DNA from: Mycobacteroides chelonae CCUG 47445
GTDB taxonomy: Bacteria > Actinomycetota > Actinomycetes > Mycobacteriales > Mycobacteriaceae
Assembly: GCF_001632805.1 (NCBI RefSeq)
Contig: NZ_CP007220.1
Span: 2,046,001-2,110,000, forward strand
Length of the DNA: 64,000 bases
Reading direction: 5' to 3'
Made by a program: the position numbers and the translations under genes. The notes beneath the pieces are model-generated. The model saw only the letters and a list, made by a program, of their open reading frames with translations. It was not told where the DNA came from and did not search any database. Below are positions 42,801 through 52,400 of this stretch, in pieces (the stretch's first letter is position 1; each line of letters opens with the position of its first letter).

Positions 42801-44870
42801 GCCACGCCTACTGAACGCCGGATGTGTGCGATCTTCTCGCATCTGTTCGGGCGGGAGCAGATCAGCGCCGATGACTCGTTCTTCGAGCTGGGCGGTCACT
42901 CGCTGTTGGCTGCGCGCCTCGTCGCGCAGATCCGTGCTCAGTTCGGCATCGACCTGACCGTGCGCACGGTCTTCGACAGCCCTACTCCGGCGGGGCTCGC
43001 TGGCGAGCTCGTTACGTACTTCCGCGAGGAGTTCGAGATCGAGCTCGACGAGCTGGATCTCGATGACTCCGACGAGATGGAGGTCGCTCCCCAGGACGGT
43101 CGTCCGGATCTCGTCCAAGCTGTCCGCCCGGAACGTCTCCCGCTGTCCTCGTCCCAGCTGTCGATGTGGTTCGAGTGTCAGATGGAGGGTGTTACCGATA
43201 TCGGCAACATGTGGCTGGCATTGCGCTTCGACGGTCCCTTGCAGACACCGGCCCTGACCGCCGCCCTCAACGACGTGGTTGCCCGGCACGAGATGCTACG
43301 CACCAATTTTGCGATTCATGAGGGTGGGCCGTATCAGGTCGTGCATCCGTCGCGAGAGCTGTCGGTTCCGATCCTCCGGACGGATCCGGACAACCTTACG
43401 GACACCCTGGACGAGCTGCGACACCATATTTTCGGGCTGGAATCCGAGCCGCTGTTTCGTTCTTCGATTGTGGAGCTGAGTGCCGAGCAGCACGTGCTTG
43501 CCCTGGCGGTGCATCACCTGGTGGTGGACCATGTCTCATTCACCGTGATCGTCGATGATCTTGTGGCCGCATACCGTGCCCGAGCGGCGGGCCAGGCACC
43601 ACAGTGGGATCCGCAACCGGTGCAATACGCGGACTATGTCCTGTGGCAGCGCGACGCGTTCGGCGTCGAGAGCGAGTTCGGTCAGGCCGAGGTCACTTAT
43701 TGGCGCGAGCTGCTGGCTGGGATACCCGTCGAGATCGCGGTGGCACATGATCGTGCGCGGCCGCAGATTCTCGGAAAACGTGGTGAGGTTGAAAAGTTCA
43801 CCGTCGCGCCCGAGCGTAGGCAGGCACTGACTCGGATGGCCGAGCTGCATGGTGTCACCGAGTTCATGGTCTACCAGGCGGCATTGGCCGCCACCCTGCA
43901 TCGCCTCGGTGGTGGTACGGACATCGTGATCGGTAGCCCGGTTGCGGCCCGGGTGCACCCCGATGTCGCGAATCTTGTGGGCTTGTTCGCCAATATGGTG
44001 GCGCTGCGAAACGATTTGTCCGAGGACCCGACACTGGGCGAGGTATTGCAGCGAAGCCGTGATGCCACCCTCAACGCGCATGCACACCAGGAACTGCCCA
44101 TCGAGAAACTGGTAGAGGCCATCAATCCACCGCGTTCCCTGTCTTGGAATCCCTTGTTCCAGACCATGGTGAATTTCCGTGGTGCGGATTGGGGTACGGA
44201 GGCGCGAGATCTGACAGGTTCTGGCGAGACCTCATTGGTACCACTGCCCATGGAGGTGGACGTCTCCTATCTGGATCTGAACTTCGCGCTGAACGTCACC
44301 CCGTCGGGCGGGCTCGACGTTTCGGTGGTGGCCAACGCAGATCTGTACGACCCCGAGACGACGAGACTGATCGCGCGGGCGCTGGACGCGGCGTTCGATG
44401 CGTTCGCCACGGATCAGGACGTACGTGTTTCTGAGGTTGTGCTGCTGCCTGCCGATGTGCTGGAACGACTGCTAGCGGCGCCTGCCGCCGCGCACGAACG
44501 TGCCGCGGCACCGGTGAGTGAGGGGTCCGAGGAGACCAAACTCGCGCTTATCGGCATCCTGGAAGAGCTGCTGGAGATTAGTGATATCGACCCGGAGGAC
44601 AACTTCTTCGCCCTTGGTGGAGACAGTGTCATCTCCATCCAATGGTCGACGCGTGCCGCTGAACGTGGGTTGGCGATGACTCCGCAAATGGTGTTCGAAT
44701 GTGCGACCATCTCTCAACTCGCGGGTGCCGTCGACGCTGCTGACAATGTTGCGGCAGAAACGAATTCGAATTCCGAAACCGAAGTGGAGCACAGTGCTCC
44801 GATGAGTGCCTCTGGTCTGAGCGCCGAAGCGCTCGCCGAGCTCACCGCATCCTGGCAGGCGCAGTCGTGA
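39831..44870 (+). CDS. mbtE: MbtE-like nonribosomal peptide synthetase (C-A-T-C-T)
   Basis: 1679 residues. Domains in order: condensation (about 40-470, active-site HHIGFDEDSW); adenylation (about 500-990, YTSGSTGRPKGVAV, NHYGPTEAVVC, YRTGDLVR); carrier (LGGHSLLAARL, Ser near 1019); second condensation (about 1100-1530, HHLVVDHVSF); and a second carrier (LGGDSVISIQW, Ser near 1594). Only one adenylation domain serves two carriers. Length is close to that of M. tuberculosis MbtE. In mycobactin this enzyme adds the first N6-hydroxylysine; that substrate is inferred from family and context. It ends in a four-base overlap with the next NRPS. Confidence 0.86.
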   Translation: MTGEQLSALDRRRELLRKRLAESGVAAQSATDAAPRVQAGERRELAPGQRRMWFLQVKDEADTTLNVGVAHRMRGSLDETRLRGAFAAVIRRHDILRTTYGVDAAGEPYQVFAEDVELPWSTIDLGNLEESAREREVRALAERELGRPFELTVDPPLRITLLRMDAQEFVLLLVVHHIGFDEDSWEVFFTELSDYYNSRPVQGDAPQFMVVGAVESQTSDVGIDYWRQSLTPLPESLDLPGSSSSNLTSRTARRRAVPLSSDTTGRMEEFARAHSATPFMVLLAAFGTLVHRYTGATDFLVAIPVVERKANAEKAIGYFGNTVLLRAAVDPSMGFAAYVATVREACLGAFGHQNIGIDEVVRAVNPSRSTGRDGLDDLVRLGFSMRKDPNGYLLAGVETSRIDLDGGAAQVPLALAIATDSSGTMVEIEYQTDALPQWLVDQLLEHYRRLLEDGLARPGEPLARLDPFGDEERSAVLAQSHGALSDVPRTTLVNVLQDAARTTPDALAVVSDEVELTYEALHRRANRVARWLIGQGVGTEDVVALQMSTSVEFIVAMFAVLKSGAAYMPIDPALPEDRIEYLTTDANPRIIWGTSEFRVAEEKAANLSDTEVADTDRLRPLLPESLAYVIYTSGSTGRPKGVAVAHEAIAEHVVSFMVDWSMTAEDRMLQSTSVSFDASLADILCPLSLGAQLVLPKPNPFSDIAYVIDLVRRRGVTVLHMVPSLLNSVMLLPEARELRGLRHIPVGGEALPGEVADKFAVMFDAELRNHYGPTEAVVCSTYMPVEGPQGNSIVPIGRPNRNVYAYVLDEALQLVPAGVVGELYLGGVQLARGYRGRPVLTAERFVADPFSSGGRLYRTGDLVRRNVSGELEFVGRADEQVKVRGFRIELGEVEGVIGADPRVGRCVVTVVEDAQVGPMLAAYVVPASDGTAGEIDLEELRARAQETLPAYMVPSAFAVIPEIPLTTSGKLDKRALPAPETMAERVFLAPATPTERRMCAIFSHLFGREQISADDSFFELGGHSLLAARLVAQIRAQFGIDLTVRTVFDSPTPAGLAGELVTYFREEFEIELDELDLDDSDEMEVAPQDGRPDLVQAVRPERLPLSSSQLSMWFECQMEGVTDIGNMWLALRFDGPLQTPALTAALNDVVARHEMLRTNFAIHEGGPYQVVHPSRELSVPILRTDPDNLTDTLDELRHHIFGLESEPLFRSSIVELSAEQHVLALAVHHLVVDHVSFTVIVDDLVAAYRARAAGQAPQWDPQPVQYADYVLWQRDAFGVESEFGQAEVTYWRELLAGIPVEIAVAHDRARPQILGKRGEVEKFTVAPERRQALTRMAELHGVTEFMVYQAALAATLHRLGGGTDIVIGSPVAARVHPDVANLVGLFANMVALRNDLSEDPTLGEVLQRSRDATLNAHAHQELPIEKLVEAINPPRSLSWNPLFQTMVNFRGADWGTEARDLTGSGETSLVPLPMEVDVSYLDLNFALNVTPSGGLDVSVVANADLYDPETTRLIARALDAAFDAFATDQDVRVSEVVLLPADVLERLLAAPAAAHERAAAPVSEGSEETKLALIGILEELLEISDIDPEDNFFALGGDSVISIQWSTRAAERGLAMTPQMVFECATISQLAGAVDAADNVAAETNSNSETEVEHSAPMSASGLSAEALAELTASWQAQS

Positions 44871-47800
44871 CCGGTACCGACCAGCAACCGCAGATCGAGG
44901 ACGTGCTGGCGCTAAGTCCCTTGCAGGAGGGCTTCTTTGCGCTTTCCCAGCTGGCCGATGAGAGCGTCGACCTGTACAGCATGCAGTTCGTTGCAGATAT
45001 CGAGGGAGAGCTCGACGTCGATCTGCTGCACCGCAGCGCGCAGGCGCTCCTGACACGGCATCCCAATCTGCGCGCCGCATTCTGGGATCGCGGGTTGCCC
45101 AAGCCTGTGCAGATCGTGCCTTCGCACGCGGACATCCCGTGGGAGGAGCGTGAGGCACGGGCGACGGATTTCGACGATATCGCGTTGGCGGAACGCCGCC
45201 GTCCGTTTGATCTGGGCAAGGGTCCGGCGATACGCATCCTGCTTCTCACGGTGCCCGGTGGCGTACATCGCCGGATGATCGTCACCACCCATCACATACT
45301 CATGGATGGTTGGGCGATCGCCATCTTCTTCTCCGAGCTGCTCGCTGCGTATCAGGCGGCCGGATCTGTCGACGGATTGCCGACGGTTCGCCCGTACCGT
45401 GATTACATCGCGTGGCTCAACGCGCAGGACACCACCGCTGCGACCGAGCGGTGGACGCGCTATCTCGGAACCGTGTCCGGACCACTCATGCTGGCCGATG
45501 GTGTTGTCGCCGCACATGAGAGTGTGCCTGAGAAATCGCAATTCCTTTTGACCCCAGCGGAAACCGCGCGTCTTCGTCAGTGGTCGGCCGCTAACGGGCT
45601 CACCCTGAACACCGTGACGGCCTTCGCCTGGGCCCTGGTGCTCGGCAGGCTGACGGATCGCACCGATGTGGTGTTCGGCACCATCGTGTCTGGGCGGCCC
45701 AAGGAACTTCCCGATGTCGAACGGATGGTCGGGCTTTTCATCAACTCGGTGCCGATGGTGCACCACATCGAATACTCGATGTCGGTCATCGAACAGTGTG
45801 CGCAGTTGCAGCGCGAAGCGGCGGCGATGCGTGATATCGGATATCTGAGCCTTTCTGCGCTGCAACGGGCCGAGGGTAGTGCCGCGTTGTTCGACACCCT
45901 GTTCGTCTTCGAGAACGCCCCGATCGGCGACGCGGTGCAAGAGGTCGAGATGGCCGACGGTGCCCGCTTCCGCCCGGTGGAGATGGAAAGTTTGGCGCAC
46001 TATCCGCTAACGGTGGTTTCGCATATGCTTGGCGAATCGCTGTTGGTGATGATCGAGGCGATTCCCGAAGCACTGCAGTACTTTTCGGGAGCGAGTGTCG
46101 GCGAGCGGCTGGTTTCTGTGTTACGTCAATTGCCGGATATCGGCGATGCGAGCCCAGGAGCCATTGATGTCCTGACCTCGGGCGAGCGGGTGGAGATTGC
46201 CGTCACGGCATCCGCGGCAGATGCGTCAGTGGATTCGGTGTGGAAGCTCTTCGAGCGGCAGGTGATGAGTCAGCCCGATGCCGTCGCCCTGACGACGGGG
46301 GCCAAAGAAAGCTACACCTACGCACAGTTGCATGCCGCCGCGTGCAGGTTGGCGAATGAACTCGTCGAACATGGCGTGGGGTCTGAAATGACGGTGGCGC
46401 TGGCACTTCCGCGCTCCGTCGAGTCGATTATTGCCATCCTTGGGGTACTGGCCGCCGGTGCGGCATACGTTCCCATCGACATGGGACTACCTGCGGCACG
46501 TATCGAATCGATTCTGCGCCAATCTGATCCGAAACTTGTCATCACCATTACCGAGCACGGCGACCTCGTAGGGGCGCAGCACCGGACGGTAGTGCTTGGC
46601 GATCCTGCGACCGCGGAGCGGATCTCACATCAGCCTGCGGAGGCTCCTGCTATCTCCAGGCACCCTGACCAGAGCGCCTATCTCATCTTTACCTCCGGAT
46701 CCACGGGTGAGCCCAAGGGCGTCATCGGCACACACGGTGCGCTGATGAATTACGCTGCCGACCATCGTGATCGGGTCTACCGGCCGGCCACCGCCCGATT
46801 GGGGCGCAAGCTTCGGATCGCCCACGCCTGGTCACTGAGCTTCGATGCCTCATGGCAGCCGATGATCGGTCTATTGGACGGGCACTCCGTGCACCTGTTC
46901 GATGCCGAGGCCATGCGGGACGCGCACCGACTGGTGCAGGGCATAGTCGAGCACGGCATCGACATGATCGATACCACGCCGTCGATGCTGGCGCAGTTGT
47001 CCGCCGCGGGGCTGCTGGATCGGGAGCTTCCCGTGCTGGCGCTGGGTGGCGAGGCCATTGAGGCCGCCTTGTGGAACCGTCTGAGCGCGTTGACCGAGAC
47101 CGCCGTCTACAACTGCTATGGCCCAACGGAAACCACAGTCGAAGCGGTTGTCGCAGGGGTGAAGGACTATCCGGCGCCCACCATCGGTACGCCGAATCAG
47201 GGCATGACCGGCTATGTGCTGGATTCACGGCTGAGGCCGGTGCCGGATGGAGCCGTGGGCGAGCTGTACCTTGCCGGGGCCCAGCTGGCTCGCGGCTATG
47301 CAGGAAAACCGGCGGTGACGGCTAGTGCCTTTGTTGCCGACCCCCAGCTACCTGGGCAACGCATGTACCGGACGGGTGATCTGGTGCGCCGCTTACCTCA
47401 TGGCGGTTTCGCATATCTGGGCCGGGCCGATTCCCAGGTGAAGATCCGCGGTTACCGGGTCGAGGTCGGCGAGATTGAATCGGCGCTGCGTCTGCAGCCG
47501 GGTGTGCAGACTGCCGCAGTGGCCGTGGTGCGCCGCGCCGGCGGCGCGAGCCTCGTGGGGTTCATTGTGCCCCAACAGGAACTGGCCCAATTCGATACCA
47601 CTCGGACTGCGATGAGGCTCGCCGATCGACTGCCGTCGTACATGATGCCATCGCGTTTGGTCGTGCTTGAGCGGCTGCCCGTCACGGTGAATGGCAAGTT
47701 GGACGGTGACGTGCTTGAGCGGCTTGCGCTGGATGCACTGTCGGGAGGCGGCTCCGGGGGCGACGGGGCACAACCTGCCACCACCACCGAATGCGCGCTG

Positions 47801-49426
47801 TGTGACTGCTGCGCCGAACTGTTTGACGGAACGGCGCCGGGTATCGATGAAGACTTCTTCTCGCTCGGGGTTGACAGCATCGTGGCGATCTCGTTGGTCA
47901 ACAAGGCGCGTAAGCGCGACCTGATGATTACCCCGCGGATGGTGTTGGCCGCGCCAACAATTCGACAGCTTGCGGCCCTCATTGACGAACGAGCCGATCG
48001 GTCCAACCGTTCTGAAGGCATTGATTCGCTTGCGGGAGAACCCGATTATGGCGAAGTTCCGCCGTTGCCGGTGGTGTCCTGGATGTACGAGAGTGAAACA
48101 TACCGTCGGCTCTCGCTGTCAGTGCTTGTCCGGCTGCCCGAGGGCATCGACAGTCGGCAGATAGAGCAGATGCTCCAACTGCTTCTTGATGGATTCGCCA
48201 TGTTGCGGTCGACCCTGGTGGACACCCCCGACGGCCCGCGCGTGGTCACCCGTGAAGCCGGGACGGTGCGTGCCGAGAGCGTGCTCAGCCGCGTGGAACT
48301 GCCCGTAGGCGAAGCTGCTCACGCCGCGATCACCGCGGCCGCGCGGGACGCTTTCGATGCGCTGGATCCGCGGTCGGGTTCCATGGTTCGGGCAACCTGG
48401 CTCGCGGATGCAGAATCGGGTGACGCCTTGCTGTTGACCGTCCATCATCTGGCGATGGACGTCGTGTCCTGGCACATTGTGTTGGGTTACCTCGCCGACG
48501 CGTGGCATGCGGTGGCATCCGGTGGTGTGCCCAAGGCGCCCATGGAATTCACCTCGTATCGTCGGTGGAGTCAGCTGATGCAGCAGCGGGCGCCCAGCGA
48601 GGACGTCTCACGGCAACGTGACTACTGGATCACACAAATATCCGGTGCGGATCCGGAACTCGGATCACGGCATGCAGATCCAGCGCGCGACACCTGGGGG
48701 ACCCTGCAAACCACTTCAGTACCGACACCTGTGGACACCACCGCGCGCCTGTTGGCCTCGCTGAACAAGCCCGAAGGTGTCTATGGATTTCTCTTGGCGG
48801 CGCTGGCGGTCACGGTGGCAAGTTGGCGTGCACAGCGTGGGCAGGACTCGGCCGCAGGCACTTTGGTCTCATTGGAGGGACACGGCAGGGCCGACTCCGA
48901 GTTGGACACCGACACCAGCGGCACCGTGGGCTGGTTCACTACCATCTACCCGGTTCGTGTCGGCGCGGGCGAGTCGGCGATAGACATCGACCGGGCGGAG
49001 AACGACCGCGACGCGGCCGGACGGCTCTTGGCTGCGGTCGCCGCGCGTCTCGGCGAGATCCCGAATCAGGGACTGGACTATGGCTTGCTCCGCTATGCGG
49101 AGCGCAATGCTGAGCTGGTCGCGGCACGGGATCCGCAGATCCAGTTCAATTACGTGGGCCGGATGGATATCAGCGGGATCGATGACCAGCCGTGGTCCCT
49201 CATCACGGATGTGCGAAGCCTCGCTGTGCCTCCGGACTCCGAGCCGGATCTACCCCTGCGATTCGGCATCAACATCGGCGCTGCGGTGATGACGACCGCC
49301 GAGGGGCCTCAGTTGGTCACCAACTGGCAGTGGAGCTCCAACCTTTTCACCTCGGAAGATGCCGACCAGCTGGCGCGGCTGTGGCAACGAAGCGTTGCCG
49401 CGCTGGCTCAGGCACTCGACGGATAG
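44867..49426 (+). CDS. mbtF: MbtF-like nonribosomal peptide synthetase (C-A-T-E)
   Basis: 1519 residues. A starter condensation domain (about 10-440) has a perfect HHILMDG. The adenylation domain (about 465-960) shows FTSGSTGEPKGVIG, NCYGPTETT and YRTGDLVRR. The carrier LGVDSIVAISL has its Ser near 1003. The C-terminal epimerization-type domain (about 1060-1500) has HHLAMDVVSW, EGHGRAD, TVGWFTTIYPV and QFNYVGRMD, all E-domain signatures. MbtF is known to add the terminal hydroxylysine that cyclises to the lactam; the match rests on order, size and terminal domain. The GTG start overlaps the upstream stop. Confidence 0.85.
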   Translation: MTGTDQQPQIEDVLALSPLQEGFFALSQLADESVDLYSMQFVADIEGELDVDLLHRSAQALLTRHPNLRAAFWDRGLPKPVQIVPSHADIPWEEREARATDFDDIALAERRRPFDLGKGPAIRILLLTVPGGVHRRMIVTTHHILMDGWAIAIFFSELLAAYQAAGSVDGLPTVRPYRDYIAWLNAQDTTAATERWTRYLGTVSGPLMLADGVVAAHESVPEKSQFLLTPAETARLRQWSAANGLTLNTVTAFAWALVLGRLTDRTDVVFGTIVSGRPKELPDVERMVGLFINSVPMVHHIEYSMSVIEQCAQLQREAAAMRDIGYLSLSALQRAEGSAALFDTLFVFENAPIGDAVQEVEMADGARFRPVEMESLAHYPLTVVSHMLGESLLVMIEAIPEALQYFSGASVGERLVSVLRQLPDIGDASPGAIDVLTSGERVEIAVTASAADASVDSVWKLFERQVMSQPDAVALTTGAKESYTYAQLHAAACRLANELVEHGVGSEMTVALALPRSVESIIAILGVLAAGAAYVPIDMGLPAARIESILRQSDPKLVITITEHGDLVGAQHRTVVLGDPATAERISHQPAEAPAISRHPDQSAYLIFTSGSTGEPKGVIGTHGALMNYAADHRDRVYRPATARLGRKLRIAHAWSLSFDASWQPMIGLLDGHSVHLFDAEAMRDAHRLVQGIVEHGIDMIDTTPSMLAQLSAAGLLDRELPVLALGGEAIEAALWNRLSALTETAVYNCYGPTETTVEAVVAGVKDYPAPTIGTPNQGMTGYVLDSRLRPVPDGAVGELYLAGAQLARGYAGKPAVTASAFVADPQLPGQRMYRTGDLVRRLPHGGFAYLGRADSQVKIRGYRVEVGEIESALRLQPGVQTAAVAVVRRAGGASLVGFIVPQQELAQFDTTRTAMRLADRLPSYMMPSRLVVLERLPVTVNGKLDGDVLERLALDALSGGGSGGDGAQPATTTECALCDCCAELFDGTAPGIDEDFFSLGVDSIVAISLVNKARKRDLMITPRMVLAAPTIRQLAALIDERADRSNRSEGIDSLAGEPDYGEVPPLPVVSWMYESETYRRLSLSVLVRLPEGIDSRQIEQMLQLLLDGFAMLRSTLVDTPDGPRVVTREAGTVRAESVLSRVELPVGEAAHAAITAAARDAFDALDPRSGSMVRATWLADAESGDALLLTVHHLAMDVVSWHIVLGYLADAWHAVASGGVPKAPMEFTSYRRWSQLMQQRAPSEDVSRQRDYWITQISGADPELGSRHADPARDTWGTLQTTSVPTPVDTTARLLASLNKPEGVYGFLLAALAVTVASWRAQRGQDSAAGTLVSLEGHGRADSELDTDTSGTVGWFTTIYPVRVGAGESAIDIDRAENDRDAAGRLLAAVAARLGEIPNQGLDYGLLRYAERNAELVAARDPQIQFNYVGRMDISGIDDQPWSLITDVRSLAVPPDSEPDLPLRFGINIGAAVMTTAEGPQLVTNWQWSSNLFTSEDADQLARLWQRSVAALAQALDG

Positions 49427-49445
49427 CGACAGGAAGACAGCACGG

Positions 49446-52400
49446 ATGGAATCAATCGGCAGGGACGAGATCAAGGCGACCGTCGCGGACCTCATCGGGG
49501 TTGCCCCCCAAGAGATCTCGGACGTTGATGACCTCATCACGCTCGGACTGGACTCGATTCGCATGATGACTCTGGCCGGTGGATGGCGTAAGCGCGGCAG
49601 CCGCATCACCTTTGCGCAGCTCGCTGCCGAGCCGTCGGTCCAGTCCTGGCATGCGCTGTTGGGAGAGGGCGTGGCACCGGCCGCAGAGGTTGGCGACGGC
49701 GTCACGTCCACCGACACCCCGGAGGGCGCGGCGGAGGATGAGCCCTTCCCGTTGGCCACCATGCAGCACGCCTACTGGATTGGCCGCTCGGAGGATCAGG
49801 AGCTCGGTGGCGTGGCCGCGCACCTGTACGTCGAATTCGACGGTGGAGCAATCGATCCCGAGCGGCTTCGGCGGGCAGTTGAGCAGCTCGTCGCGGCACA
49901 TCCGATGTTGCGCACCAGGTTTTTGCCCGACGGTACCCAGCAGACTCTGACCGTCCCCGAGCGTGACGTCTTCAGTGTGGTGGACCTACGTGGACGTACG
50001 GATGAGGAAATCGAGGCGGCACTGACCGAGCTCCGTGAACGCAAGACGCATCAGCGTTTGGCGATCGAGGACGCTCAGGTGCTCGACGTCACCCTGACCC
50101 TGCGCGACGAGGAGAACAGTCGGCTACATCTGGATGTGGACATGCTGGCCGGTGACGCGATGAGCTACCGGGTACTGGTGTCCGATCTGGCCGCGCTGTA
50201 TCACGGTGCGGCACAACCGGAGTTGGGATACACCTACCGGCGGTATCGCACCGAGCAGCGCGGCGACGAGTCGGCGCGCGAGCGTGACCGTCAATGGTGG
50301 AGCGAGCGGCTGGACGACCTGCCGGGTGCGCCGGAGCTGCCCACCGTGCCGGTGATTGAACGGGCCGAACCGCACCGCACCGTGCGCTACGACTACTGGC
50401 TGGAACCGCACGCCAAGCAGCAGCTACTGGCGGCCGCACATCAGCGCGGCATCACCCCCGCGATGGCGATGGCCGCGGTGTTCGCCGAAACCGTCGGTGG
50501 GTGGTCGGCGCAAAGCCGGTTCCTGCTGAATGTCCCGCTGTTCCATCGCGAATCGGTACACCCCGATATCGACAGGGTGATTGGCGATTTCACCTCTTCG
50601 ATCATGCTCGACGTCGATCTCACCGACCAGATGTCGGTGGCCGACCGCGCTCGCGCGTTGCAGCGCAATATGTACGAGAGCGGAGCGCATTCGGCCTACC
50701 CGGGGCTCAATGTGCTCCGGGACCTGGGCAGGCATCGCGGTGAGCCGGTGTTGGCCCCCGTGGTGTACACCAGCGCGCTGAACCTGGGAGAGCTGTTCGC
50801 CAAGTCGGTCATGGACACCTTTGGCGAACCGGTCTGGATCATTTCCCAAGGACCGCAGGTGCTGCTGGATGCGCAGGTCACCGAGGTACGTGGCGGACTG
50901 CTGCTCAACTGGGATGTGCGCGAATCGGCCTTCCCGGCCGGCATGGTCGACACCATGTTCACGCGCTACACCGATGCGGTGGCCGCGCTCTGTGCCGGTG
51001 ATGACGGCTGGAATGCCGATGCGGCCGTGCGGCTTCCGGCCTCACAGGCCGAGGTCAGACGCGCCGTCAATGCGACCGACGGCCCGGTGAGCGGACGATG
51101 CCTGCACGAAGGATTCTTCGATTTCGCGAAGACCCAACCCGGCGCATCCGCGGTGGTGTGGGGCTTCGGCGACGAGGACGGGGTCTGGACCTACGGCGAC
51201 CTGGCCGCGCAGGCCCTGGCCGTGGCCGGCGCGCTGCAGGCTCGTGGCGTTCGGCCCGGCGACGCGGTGGCGGTGCAGTTGCCCAAGGGGCGCGATCAGA
51301 TTCTCGCCGTGCTCGGTGTACTTGCCGCCGGGGCGACGTACATCCCGATCGGATTCGACCAGCCCGCCCGCCGCCGTGCCAGCATCCTCGAGACCGGTGG
51401 TGTCGCGATGGCGATAACCGTTCCGGGCGCTGATATTCCGGTGCCGTCGCTGTCCATCGATGAGGCCCGGAATCACGGTGAGCCGCTGGCCGCCCCGGTC
51501 ATTCCCGCGACTGATGCGATCGCATATGTCATCTTCACCTCGGGCTCGACCGGCACTCCCAAGGGCGTGGACGTACTGCACCGCGGGGCGATGAACACCA
51601 TCGACGCCGTCAACGAGTGGTTCGATGTCGGCCCCACTGACAGGGTGCTGGCGCTCTCGGCGCTGGAGTTCGACGCATCCGTGTACGACATCTTCGGCAT
51701 GTTCTCGGTCGGCGGATCACTGGTGGCGGTCGACGTCGCACAGCGTGCCGAGGCCACTACGTGGGTGGATCTGCTCCGGCGCCACAAGGTTTCGATCCTC
51801 AACTGTGTGCCGAGCATGCTCGACATGATCCTGGAGATCGGCGGTAACGGCCTGGGTGACTCGCTGCGGGCTGTCACACTCGGCGGTGACTGGGTGGGCG
51901 CTGACCTGGCGACGCGTCTGGCCCAACAGGTGCCGGGCTGCAGGTTCTCCGGCCTCGGCGGAGCCACCGAGACGTCGATCCACAACACCATCTGCGAAGT
52001 GGTGGGAGACCCGCCCGCACACTGGGCGACAGTGCCTTTCGGTGTGCCGCTTCGTAACGTCCGGTGCCGGGTGGTCTCACCCGCGGGTCGTGACTGCCCG
52101 GACTGGGTCCCCGGTGAGTTCTGGGTGGGCGGCGCCAATGTCGCGGCCGGATACCGTAAGGACCCCGAACGCACCGCGGAGCGATTCGTCGAGTACGACG
52201 GACTGCGCTGGTACCGGACGGGAGACATGGCCAGGTACTGGCCGGACGGAACCATCGAGTTTCTGGGCCGTGCGGACCATCAGGTGCAGATCCGCGGATA
52301 CCGCGTGGAGCTGGGCGAGGTGGAAAGCGCCTTGCGTATGGTCCCCGGAGTACGCCATGCCGTTGCGGCCATCGTCGGCGGTGATGCGCCGATTCTTGTT

